Below are positions 9,023 to 16,446 of a DNA stretch of 16,446 nucleotides, in pieces. Every line of letters starts with the position of its first letter. Position 1 is the stretch's first letter. The stretch comes from CAYGDT01 sp964348745 (GTDB lineage Bacteria; Patescibacteriota; Gracilibacteria; Peribacterales; Peribacteraceae), in assembly GCA_964348745.1 (NCBI GenBank), contig CAYGDT010000029.1:1-16446 (forward strand), written 5' to 3'. The notes under the pieces were generated by a model that did not search any database, had not been told where the DNA came from, and saw only the letters and a program-made list of their open reading frames with translations. The position numbers were made by a program, and so were the translations under genes.

Positions 9023-9051
9023 ATGGTACTTGGTGAGTGGTGATTCGTCAT
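9023..9051 (-). promoter_or_regulatory. Candidate GT2 promoter, leaderless type
   Basis: ATGACG (9051-9046), 17 nt, TACCAT (9028-9023), then 8 nt to the ATG. The TGAC core, spacer and distance to the start codon are the same as at ftsH. A leaderless transcript would explain the absence of a ribosome-binding site. Confidence 0.4.
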
Positions 9052-9073
9052 TAGTGATAATGAAAAAGCTATT

Positions 9074-9110
9074 GGGGATCGGTGATCAGTAAGCCGATCA
9101 CTGATCACTG
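9074..9110. repeat. Heptamer repeat block R4 (palindromic)
   Basis: GGGGATCGGTGATCAG, a short AAG-containing centre, then CCGATCACTGATCACTG. GTGATC and GATCAC at the core pair exactly. It lies between the GT2 promoter and the Ada-like gene and overlaps the 3' end of the latter, providing its TGA stop (9107-9105). Confidence 0.85.
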
Positions 9111-9623
9111 TGAATATCCTGCACTTTTGGCCTCTTCCACGTCCCGAAAGAATACCCTGTTTTTCGGCGTGATACCGCGTCCGGATGCCGAATTAACCTT
9201 GTAGTATTTCTTTCCGTTCTTTGATGCTACAAATTGCGCCCATGCGGGAATATTGACCGACACTTCGTTGACGAGCAGTTTGCCTGCATCGAGGGCAAAA
9301 ACACCGCTCTGCGTCAGTACTTCGTTGCCGATTGCAACGCGTGCAGTGCCGGTGATTTTTCCATACAAAAGACCGTTACGGACACCTTCGATGAAGACAA
9401 CGGGGACGGGAGGACGAGGGTCTGGTACGATGGTGATCGGGAATCGGTGATCGGAGATCAGTCTGCCGGAGAGATAACCGGAACTAATGGCAAGGCAGAA
9501 TGATGCGAGAAGGAGGGAGATGCGTTCGAATGATCGGTGATCGGGAATCGGAAATCGGGAATCGGAAATCGGAGATCGACTTTCATTTTTTTGCATGTGT
9601 GGATTGTGAACGAATAAGACCAT
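9105..9623 (-). CDS. Membrane-anchored protein with Ada-like metal-binding domain remnant
   Basis: A 172-residue protein of unknown function. A membrane helix at about 35-53 is followed by a short beta-rich region, then FVASKNGKKYYKVNSASG...NRVFFRDVEEAKSAGY (131-170). That end matches the small Ada-like/zinc-ribbon domain common at the C-terminus of CPR and nuclease proteins (pattern K-Y-H-x-C...N...F...eA...GY-x-P-C). Here the usual first Cys position is Ser145, and the protein stops two residues after GY, so the metal site looks lost. Residues about 15-31 and 56-69 are written by heptamer repeat blocks R6 and R5. The ATG at 9623 has GGAAG 8 nt upstream and overlaps the previous gene by 41 nt; ATG at 9596 is an alternative. 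The hydrophobic segment and domain match are visible; a function is not. Confidence 0.65.
   Translation of the reverse strand: MVLFVHNPHMQKNESRSPISDSRFPIPDHRSFERISLLLASFCLAISSGYLSGRLISDHRFPITIVPDPRPPVPVVFIEGVRNGLLYGKITGTARVAIGNEVLTQSGVFALDAGKLLVNEVSVNIPAWAQFVASKNGKKYYKVNSASGRGITPKNRVFFRDVEEAKSAGYSQ
9435..9462. repeat. Heptamer repeat block R5, in frame
   Basis: Four exact-length heptamers in a row: GATCGGG, AATCGGT, GATCGGA, GATCAGT. On the minus strand they encode ISDHRFPIT-like residues just after the membrane helix of the Ada-like protein. Confidence 0.9.
9532..9580. repeat. Heptamer repeat block R6, in frame
   Basis: Seven consecutive heptamers: GATCGGT, GATCGGG, AATCGGA, AATCGGG, AATCGGA, AATCGGA, GATCGAC. 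Three heptamers equal seven codons, so the minus-strand product is a seven-residue periodic peptide (SRSPISD then SRFPIPD then HRS) directly before the membrane helix. This is the cleanest example of the unit in the window. Confidence 0.92.
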
Positions 9624-9957
9624 TCAGTAATCTTCCACATTCTTCAAAGCGATCCAAGAACTGTTGCAATGTAACTTTGGAAATATACTGTTGATCAAAA
9701 GCACATATAAGGTGATCTACTGTTTCTGTCAGCGATCCTCTTGCCTGTCTATAGAAATGCGCAGATTCCTGATAATGAAATCTGCCAAAACCTTCTGCAA
9801 TATTTGCTGTAACAGATCTGGAAGACCGAATAATTTGATCAATTAATCTAAATTTTTCAGTATCAGGAAAATTTTTAACGAGTTTTGCAATATCGTTGCG
9901 CAGTACTCTGGCAAGCTTCCATGTTTCTAAGTTGTAGAACTTTAATACGGCATTCAT
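9583..9957 (-). CDS. Four-helix-bundle protein (S23 / 23S rRNA intervening-sequence type)
   Basis: A 124-residue protein of the four-helix-bundle family first named for open reading frames in 23S rRNA intervening sequences (TIGR02436 type). Family features are FYNLETWKLARVLRNDI near the N-terminus, FPDTEKFRLIDQIIRSSRSVTANIAEGFGR (30-59), with the very conserved QIIRSS..V..NIAEG core, and a helical C-terminal half with FYRQARGSLTET. Length is typical (about 115-130 aa). There is no rRNA here, so it is a free-standing copy. The ATG at 9957 has GAGGA 9 nt upstream, one of the few clear Shine-Dalgarno sites in the window. It overlaps the start of the Ada-like gene. Its AT-richer composition compared with neighbours hints at transfer, but this is only an impression. 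The biochemical role of the family is not established. Confidence 0.9.
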   Translation of the reverse strand: MNAVLKFYNLETWKLARVLRNDIAKLVKNFPDTEKFRLIDQIIRSSRSVTANIAEGFGRFHYQESAHFYRQARGSLTETVDHLICAFDQQYISKVTLQQFLDRFEECGRLLNGLIRSQSTHAKK

Positions 9958-9995
9958 GCCTACATTTCCTCATGAAAAATTTCACATGTCACTAT

Positions 9996-10024
9996 CCAAT
10001 CCCCGATTTCCGATCCCTGATCAC
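9996..10024. repeat. Heptamer repeat block R7 (short)
   Basis: CCAATCCCCGATTTCCGATCCCTGATCAC: four heptamer words in the C-rich orientation only. It lies between the small membrane protein gene and the four-helix-bundle gene. The remaining 10025-10061 shows no further signal. Confidence 0.8.
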
Positions 10025-10061
10025 TAGAAATCGTCTCACAGAAGCCACATTTCCTGTTCCA

Positions 10062-10487
10062 CTACTCCGCAGAACCGGGTGCCTTTGCCGGCTCTAACTG
10101 CACAGGAACGACATCAAGAATTATGCGCAAAGACGCACTGTACAGAATCGCTCGATCCGATGTGACGATCAGATAGTCACCGTTTTCCGCTTTATTGTAG
10201 AAAGGGTTTTGCGCTCGCAACGCATCGATATCGACAATCGTCGCAACGGTCGGCTCCACATCGGAAGGGATATCGATCAATTTAGACACCTCATCAACGA
10301 TCTGCTGTGCAATCTCTTTATTGTTTTCGTCTGCTTTTGGTTCAAGCTGCTGTTGCTGATTGAGATCGACCGTGAGTTTGCCCAGCTGCGCCTCTACGGC
10401 TTGACGCTTGAGTTGCAGTGCAGCAACAAGTGCGATGAGCGCGATAATGATCAATGTTATAAGAAGACCGCGTTTTGATTTAGGCAT
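10062..10487 (-). CDS. Small single-pass membrane protein, CPR type
   Basis: A 141-residue protein of unknown function. The chosen start gives MPKSKRG, a short basic N-terminus, then one membrane helix (about 8-24), so most of the protein should be outside the cell. A Gln-rich helical stretch follows (QLGKLTVDLNQQQQ, about 34-47). The C-terminal half contains NPFYNKAENGDYLIV (94-108) and DRAILY (111-116), which I recognise as a pattern found in many CPR hypothetical proteins. Extending to the GTG at 10535 would add 16 residues before the basic segment and would overlap a candidate promoter, so it is less likely. It lies 58 nt after the giant protein gene in the same direction, and may belong to the same surface-related unit. 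Confidence 0.72.
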   Translation of the reverse strand: MPKSKRGLLITLIIIALIALVAALQLKRQAVEAQLGKLTVDLNQQQQLEPKADENNKEIAQQIVDEVSKLIDIPSDVEPTVATIVDIDALRAQNPFYNKAENGDYLIVTSDRAILYSASLRIILDVVPVQLEPAKAPGSAE

Positions 10488-10514
10488 AGTAGCGAGGAAG
10501 AATGATGCGACAAA

Positions 10515-10543
10515 ATAGTACTCTGCGCCTCTCACCGAAACAA
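10515..10543 (-). promoter_or_regulatory. Weak candidate promoter for the small membrane protein
   Basis: TTGTTT (10543-10538), 17 nt, TACTAT (10520-10515), with the ATG at 10487. Matches are three and four of six. The leader would be about 20 nt and lacks a Shine-Dalgarno sequence. Confidence 0.25.
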
Positions 10544-10545
10544 GA

Positions 10546-13500
10546 TTACTGTACGCTGCCTGTCCCCGTCTCAGGCTCCTGTGCGGGCTCAGTTGCCTGT
10601 GTCTCCTGCGACGAGCCTGTTTCTATGACATGAATTTCTTGCTGCAGAGTAGCTCCCGTCTCAGTCTCTCCGGATTCCCCGGTCTCTCCGGATTCCCCGG
10701 TTTCCCCAGTTTCTCCGGATTCCCCGGTCTCTCCGGATTCCCCGGTTTCTCCGGTTTCTTCTATTTCCTCCTTGCCGGCCGTAGCTCCGCTAGGAGCGAA
10801 GGCTGGTGCATCCTCTGTCTCCTCGTTTCCCCCATCAACCACCTCAAGGTAGTATCCTCTCGGAATGATCAGCCGAAGGGATTGCTCCTCGGAGAACGGA
10901 TCCCACTTGAACTGCACGAGAAGATCCGGCTGGATCCACATGTCGCCATCGTCATGGTAGCGACGGCAATTGAATGGATCACCATTCAGATCCAATGGCT
11001 GATGATTGCGAATGCATTCGTTCCAGATGTCACTGGAACTGATCGGAACGCCATATTCATCAATCGGGAAAGCGATGTCTTTTTCTGTTGCACCTGCAGG
11101 CAAACCTGTAAATGTTTTCGCATGTTGCGTGAGCATCGCGACCCAGTTGAAGGTCACATCGCGCAGCGCAGGTGAGGCCGTTTCGATGACAAAGCCTGTT
11201 CCGGAAATATTAGTGATGCGCCACGGTATGAAGTCATCTGAGCTCGCCGTGATCACCGGCACGGTCTGGAATGTTCCTGAGCCAAAGTTAACGCTCACCG
11301 ATCTTCCGGCTTCCACTATAACGGCATATCCCGCCTGATTACTGTTCATGATCAATGATCCCGACACCGTCAGATCGCCTCCTATGTAGGCATCTCCCAG
11401 AATTTCCGCCATGCCGTCTATGGTTATATCGCCAAGAACCTTCAGTGCGTTTTGCACCAAGAGATTGCCAAGATTCAAAAATCCGCCACTTCCTGCAAGA
11501 CCCGAGAGATTGAGCTCCTGTCCATTGATCAATAACATGCCATCAATTGTCAGCGGTCCGTGGATCGTCGCTCCGCTTTGCACATCCAGTTGCGCTACAT
11601 CCATAGTGCCGCCGATCTTCATGCTGCCGTCGAGTGTAAAGAGTCCCGCCACAAAGATGTCTGCCGCATGCAGTGTTCCATCGACGTACAAGTCGCTCGC
11701 TGCCCGTACGTCACCGCCGATAATCAGGTTTTTTTCGATGCCGACGGTATCAAAATTAGCATCGCGGTCCTGCGTTGCAATTGCACCGCTGAGTATACTG
11801 ACAGAGGTGTGGAGGGAGGTGACTTCATGCTGAATTGTTGTCAGAAGATTGCGCCAATCAACAGAATCGCGAGTCTCCCCGTCTTTTGATGCGGTAGCAG
11901 AAGCGAGCAATGTACCTGTCCCAAATGCATCGGCAATCAGAGCTTCCACGAAGCCGCGAATGTCGATGGTATCCATTTGCTGACGTACAGCCGTCATGAT
12001 GTCATCGGAGTAGTCGATGGCTTTGACTGCATCGCCGACCATCAGTTCCACTTGGTCTTCTATTTCCATTGCGGCAATTTGATCGAGAACTTCCTGCTCT
12101 ACAGTTTCAACGGTGACCGAACTGTTTTTGCGGGAAATGAGAACGTTGACCACTCCTTCGTCTCCGGCAGCACCTGTAAACTGCTCCAGTGCAACACCGA
12201 CGGTTGCTTCCCCTGGCAGCGCTCTGCGCGCGTATCCGGGTTTATGTGCAGCAGTCAACGCATCGCCGGGATGAATGGAAAGTACATCTTCCTTGTATGG
12301 AGCGATCAAAACCTTTGCAGGCACCTGACCGATCAGACCGACGAGCTCGAAGTTTGGAGGAACAATGCCTTCAGCTCCTGTAATCACATTTCCGATGAAC
12401 GCGGGATTACTGGAAATAATACCCATAACATCACTGTCCGCATCATGCGTGCAACGCCGGACCGTGTTGTTTGTTGTCACATCAATACAGACAATTTCAC
12501 CTGCCGCAAGATCATCACGAGACCTAAACCACTCTGCATAGTCTGCTCCGTTGGAATTGTATGCCGAATCCGAGAACACCGATCCGCTGGCAGAAACGCG
12601 GAAGACCGTGTTATTTTTCGATCCGTAATCGGTAATGATACGCAATGCGCTCTGACGAGGTGTCGTCTGCTTCGTCTGTAAAATTAGTCCTCCGCTGTTA
12701 TTTTCTCTTCCCGAACGATACAACGTCACGTCAAAGACGTTACGATATCCGAATGCAATATGCGCAGTCGATCCGGTTTGCGTTCCCTGATACGAATCCA
12801 AGGCCAATATTGCTGCTCCGGAGGCGAAGAGATACGCACCGCTCTGTCGTTCTGCAGCAGTGACGACCACAGCACCGGAACCCTGCTTGAGCGATGAATC
12901 TACGATCAGCATTCCGGAGGATGATAGGAGGTCTTGTGCGTGGATATGCCTACCGGAAGCCGTTCCTGCGATTTCCAGTTTCTCCGTGGCAGATGTCGTT
13001 GCGATGCCGACGTTACCCCAAAGAGTGGATGTTCCTTCGATAATGAGAGCACCTGAGGAGCGCAGGAGGTCCTGGGCATGGAACACCATGCCTGAGGCAG
13101 TGCCAATAATTTCCAATTTCTCTGTCGGGAACATCGTACCAAAGCCGACCTTGCCCATGAAGTAACTCAAGCCGTTTGGGTTGAGAATATTTAACATAGA
13201 ACCGGACATCACCCCCAGAACATCAAGTGCGGCACTTGGCGCGCTTTTCCCAATTGCAACATTCTGAAAAATTGAATTTCCATTGGTGACTTTGATGGCA
13301 TTCGGTGTATTGCCGAATGTCGAGAGTGTGTATTGGTAGACAGTTTCGGTAGTGTAATTTAGGACCAATAACTTGGATTGATTGTTGGAAAACTCGAAGG
13401 ATCCGGGGCTTGTACTCTGCGATCCGACACTAAAGCTCTTGGATGCATAGCTTGCAGTGGACACATCGCCCGGTGTGGAAAGCGAATATTGGTAAACGGT

Positions 13501-16446
13501 ATTGTTTGCATCACCCAGAATCCACATGATGGATTGGTCATTATTGAATGCGACCGCCCTCGGGGTACCGTCCTGACTGCCGACACTAAAACTCTTTGAT
13601 GCATAGCTTGCGGTAGATACATCGCCCGGTGCGGAAAGTGAGTACTGGTAAACAGTGTCATTCGTCGCACCAACAACCCACATTTTGGTCTTCGCGCTGT
13701 TAAACGCCAGCCCCGATGGTGTGGCTTCCTGCGATCCCACACTGAAACTCTTGGATGTGTATGTTGCCGTAGAAATCAGCCCAGGTGTCGTGAGTGTGTA
13801 TTGATAAACGGTGTCGTTCCCTTCACCCATGATCCACATTGTCGAGTAGTCGCTACTGAAGACCAGATCTCTTACCTGCTGTTCCTGTGCGCTCAGGTCG
13901 GGACTTTGTTCTACATATACAGCGGTTGAAACATCATTGGCGACGCCAAGCGAAAACTGCCGGACGACATTGAATGCCTCATCAGAAACCCACATCACCG
14001 AACCTCCTTCATTCAAAGCAAGTCCTAACGCCGTACTACCATCATTCGCATCAAAACTCTTTGAATCATACGAAGCGGTAGAGATGTCAGCGGATGTAGT
14101 GGTGGCTTTCACAGTCAATGAAGCATACGAACCTGTCGTGCCGATGCCGACTTTACCCAGCAACGTGCCGGTACCGCGCACGACAAGAGAGCCGGAGGAA
14201 CGCAGTTCATCCTGTGCATGGAGGATTCTTCCGGATGCTGTTCCGTAGATTTCCAGAGATGTTCCGGTGAGAGCAGCACTGAGACGTAGGAAAGAACCGT
14301 TAAGAGTAAGTCCCTGCCCTGCGAAGGTGCTCGATGCGGCTGCCGAGGTCCATGTCAGGTTTCCGATGCCGTCGGTTGCAAGAACAGTACCGGATGCTCC
14401 CTGTGCAAGAGGGAAGCGGTAGGTTATACCTTGGATGATGATGCCGGAGCCGAAGGTGACTTCGTCGTTGAAGCGTGATGTTCCTTCGATGGCGAGTGAA
14501 CCGGAGGATTGGATTTGGGTTGCTGCATGGAGCGTCGAGCCGGAAATGGTTCCAACAACATCGAGAGTTTCCTTGGGGGAACTCTTTCCAATACCAACAC
14601 GATTGCTTTGTGAATTGACAACCAGTGTCGTGCCATCGATGAATGCACCGCTCTCGACGACAAGGACACCACTGCTCCTGAGGGTGTCTTGCGCATGGAG
14701 GATTCTCCCGGATGCTGTTCCGTAGATTTCCAGAGAGGTTCCTGTGAGAGTGGCATTAAGACTCAAGAAAGAACCGTTGAGTGTGAGTCCCTGCCCTGCA
14801 GATCGTGATGTTCCCGCTGCTGTCCATGTCAGGTTTCCAATGCTATCGGTTGCAAGGACGGTGCCGGATGCTCCCTGTGCAAGGGGGAAGCGGTAGGTAA
14901 TACCCTGGATGATGATGCCAGAGCCGAAGGTCACTTCGTCGTTGAAGCGTGATGTTCCTTCGACCACCAGCTGTCCGGAAGATGTGAGTGTATCTTGAGC
15001 GTGGAGGACACGGCCGGAGGCGGTGCCGAGAATTTCGAGAGCTGTTTGATCGAAGCGATCTTGTGTGGAGAGTGTGAGCGCCGCACCAGAGAAAGCGCGC
15101 ATTGCGCTCTGACCGTAGACGTAGAGCCCGTCACCGACATTGAGTGCGCGGTCGACGGCGAGATTGCTGTTGATACGGGCGGATTCGCGAACACTTAAGT
15201 TATATGTTTCCAGTGCGCCGATGGTGGCGGTAGGCGTATCAAGTCCGTTGAGATCGATAATCTGGAGGCCGGATGTCTGATCCGCAATGTAGGCATAGCG
15301 ACCGGCGATGGCGATGCCGAAGGCAGCTCCACTGGTATCGTAGGTACCGATGAGTGTCGGAGATGCGGGGTTACTGACATCAATGATCTGGAGGCCGGAG
15401 ACGTCATCTGCGACGTAGGCGTAGCGGCCGGCGATGGCGATGTCGGAGGTATAGCCACTGGTATCGTAGGTACCGACGAGTGTCGGAGATGCGGGGTTAC
15501 TGACATCGATAATCTGGAGGCCGGATCCCAGATCGGCGACGTAGGCGTAACGGCCGACAATGGCGACGCGGTAGGCAGCTCCACTGGTATCGTAGGTACC
15601 GACGAGGGTCGGGGAAGCGGGGTTCGAGACATCGATGATCTGGAGACCGGAGGTATTGTCCGCAACGTAGGCGTAGCGGCCGGCGATGGCGACGCCGTAG
15701 CCATTACCACTGGTATCGTAGGTACCGACGAGTGTCGGAGATGCGGGGTTACTGACATCGANNNNNNNNNNNNNNNNNNNNNNNNNNNNNNNNNNNNNNN
15801 NNNNNNNNNNNNNNNNNNNNNNNNNNNNNNNNNNNNNNNNNNNNNNNNNNNNNNNNNNNNNTGATCTGGAGGCCGGAGGTGTAATCGGCGACATAGGAAT
15901 AGCGGCCGGCGATGGCGACGTCGAAGGCAGTATCGCTCGTATTATAGGTGCCGATGAGCGTGGTGGAGCCAGTGTTACTGACATCGATGATCTGGAGGCC
16001 GAAGGAGCCATCGGCGACGTATGCGTAGCGGCCGGCGATGGCGGTGGCGGTGGCACTGCCACTGGTGTTGTAGGTGCCCGCAAGAGTGGGATTCCCTCGG
16101 GCTGTATGGATGATGGAACCTCCGGAGGCAGCAAGAATAATGTGCGAACCTGTTCCAATAAGTTTGATTCCCGTGGTGCCATCTACCGTCGGCTGTATCC
16201 TCATGGTATTTTGAAATGTTGATGCTCCTTCTACAATCAGAGTGCCGGAAGAACGCAGTTGATCTTGTGCATGGAGGATTCTTCCGGATGCTGTTCCGTA
16301 GATTTCCAGAGAGGTTCCTGTGAGGGTGGCAGAGAGGGAGAGGAAATTTGATCCGTTCAGGGAGAGGCCTTGGGCGGCGTAGTAGGAGGAGCCGGAATTG
16401 AGATCGCTGCTCCATGTGAGGTGTCCTGCACCGTTTGTTTTGAGGA
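10546..16446 (-). CDS. Giant modular surface/tail-fibre-like protein with LVIVD propeller (5'-partial, gap-broken)
   Basis: At least about 1,930 codons are visible and the gene continues beyond the right edge, so start and signal peptide are unseen. Right to left (N to C): a module with LTW, QGLSLNG, SLEIYGTASGRILHAQDQLRSSG (16446-16210); LVIVD-type blades (about 16095-15240); two 158-residue modules (about 14970-14150); five 52-residue blades with VYQYSLSTPGD (about 14095-13309); tail-fibre-like VGFGT..PTEKLEIIGTASG units (13260-12900); GADYAEWF...VMGIISSNPAFIGN (about 12560-12400), like the autoproteolytic chaperone end of phage tailspikes (Peptidase_G2 type); beta-helix-like IGG/ILG/IDG repeats (11740-11340); a C-terminal domain with DLNGD and two Cys; and a Gly-Glu-Thr-Ser tail. 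The 100 N shift the apparent frame, but both sides join in frame if they are removed. An exported surface fibre is the best inference. Confidence 0.85.
10660..10765. repeat. 9/18-bp repeat coding a Gly-Glu-Thr/Ser tail
   Basis: Plus-strand words TCTCCGGATTCCCCGG and TTTCCCCAG alternate in 9-bp steps. On the minus strand they read as GETGES and SGETGE triplet-based repeats near the end of the giant protein, giving a strongly acidic, probably disordered tail before the last 40 or so residues. Confidence 0.85.
13309..14095 (-). repeat. Five tandem 52-residue propeller-like blades
   Basis: Units start with (V/I)STA.Y..KSF, continue with a variable P...(L/V)AF, then MW(I/V)(L/V)G..N.TVYQY and end with SL(S/T).PGD. 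DNA period is 156 bp; for example, CACT followed by AAAGCTCTT or AAAACTCTT recurs at 13428, 13584 and 13740. Units 3-5 are the most alike and the first and second are diverged. Confidence 0.85.
14150..14970 (-). repeat. Duplicated 158-residue tail-fibre-like modules
   Basis: The block coding GTSRFNDEVTF, GSGIIIQGITYRFPLAQGASGTVLATD.IGNLTW, QGLTLNGSFL, TGTSLEIYGTASGRILHAQD and SSG occurs twice with a spacing of 474 bp (CGGATGCTCC at 14391 and 14865) and near-identical DNA. A third, more diverged copy of its second half begins at the right edge of the window (16210-16446). Confidence 0.85.
15240..16095 (-). repeat. Tandem 126-bp LVIVD-type beta-propeller blades
   Basis: Six visible 42-residue blades of the form DVSNPASPTLVGTYDTSG...AIAGRYAYVAD..SGLQII, two before and four after the assembly gap. 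TCTGGAGGCC or its variant recurs at 15261, 15387, 15513, 15639, (gap), 15865 and 15991, every step being 126 bp once the N are ignored. The blades match LVIVD repeats, known from surface and secreted proteins. Confidence 0.92.
15762..15861. other. 100-N assembly gap of arbitrary length inside the blade array
   Basis: Exactly 100 N, the usual scaffolding placeholder. The flanks GACATCGA and TGATCTGGA join without gap into the normal repeat text, and the blade spacing across the gap minus 100 is exactly 126. The missing sequence is therefore zero or a whole number of 126-bp blades, not 100 bp. As written, the gap breaks the frame and creates a false Pro/Ser-rich N-terminus starting near 16182. 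Confidence 0.95.

Noticed and set aside
5132..10024. CRISPR array
   Set aside because: The repeat units are 7 bp, directly adjacent and degenerate, with no unique spacers of constant length and no cas genes.
15862..16182. Pro/Ser-rich N-terminus (MAPRESN...) of the giant gene
   Set aside because: A frame artefact of the 100-N gap. The frame with LVIVD blades upstream of the gap continues without stop to the right edge.
10546..16446. Prophage
   Set aside because: Tail-fibre-like motifs alone are not enough. No capsid, terminase, portal, integrase or lysis gene is visible in the window.

Overview
The window looks like a chromosomal segment of an uncultivated bacterium of the Candidate Phyla Radiation. 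The best guess is a Peregrinibacteria/Peribacteria-like lineage, but this is inferred from gene style and no marker gene is present. The supporting signs are roughly 50% GC, tightly packed genes, CPR-style single-pass membrane proteins, a stand-alone four-helix-bundle (S23/IVS-like) protein, and a giant modular secreted-type protein. TGA is used as a normal stop (purB and both GT-C genes), so the TGA-to-Gly recoding of Gracilibacteria/Absconditabacteria is not in use.

Layout. (1) 24-5076, minus strand: a three-gene run ftsH -> purB -> GT-C-like membrane protein with C-terminal TPRs; purB and the third gene overlap by 4 nt (ATGA). (2) 5265-8248, plus strand: a protein O-mannosyltransferase (GT39/PMT-like) and a Gpi18-like GT-C mannosyltransferase. 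(3) 8274-9014, minus: a GT2 polyprenyl-phosphate-sugar synthase-like enzyme, convergent with the previous gene. (4) 9105-10487, minus: a membrane-anchored protein with an Ada-like zinc-ribbon remnant, a four-helix-bundle protein, and a small single-pass membrane protein. (5) 10546 to the right edge, minus: one giant repetitive protein, open at its N-terminal end and broken by a 100-N assembly gap. From N to C terminus it carries tail-fibre-like modules, an LVIVD beta-propeller, duplicated 158-residue modules, a second five-bladed repeat domain, a region resembling the autoproteolytic chaperone of phage tailspikes, beta-helix-like repeats and a Glu/Thr/Gly/Ser-rich tail.

The most distinctive feature is a family of heptanucleotide tandem repeats (RATCGGN and related RATCACT/RATCAGN words). 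They are usually arranged as imperfect palindromes and occupy most gaps between genes from 5.1 to 10.0 kb. They also enter coding sequence: they encode two linkers of the Ada-like protein, supply its stop codon, and encode the C-terminal tail of the GT2 enzyme. Two other short-period repeats (8 bp and 9 bp) sit in frame inside the two large GT-C-like membrane proteins.

How the genes may work together (inference): GT2 could charge a polyprenyl phosphate with a hexose. The PMT-like and Gpi18-like enzymes could then use the lipid-linked sugar outside the membrane, possibly on surface proteins such as the adjacent Ser/Thr-rich giant protein. FtsH and PurB are housekeeping. Several promoters appear to place the -10 box 7-8 nt before the ATG, which suggests leaderless mRNAs.
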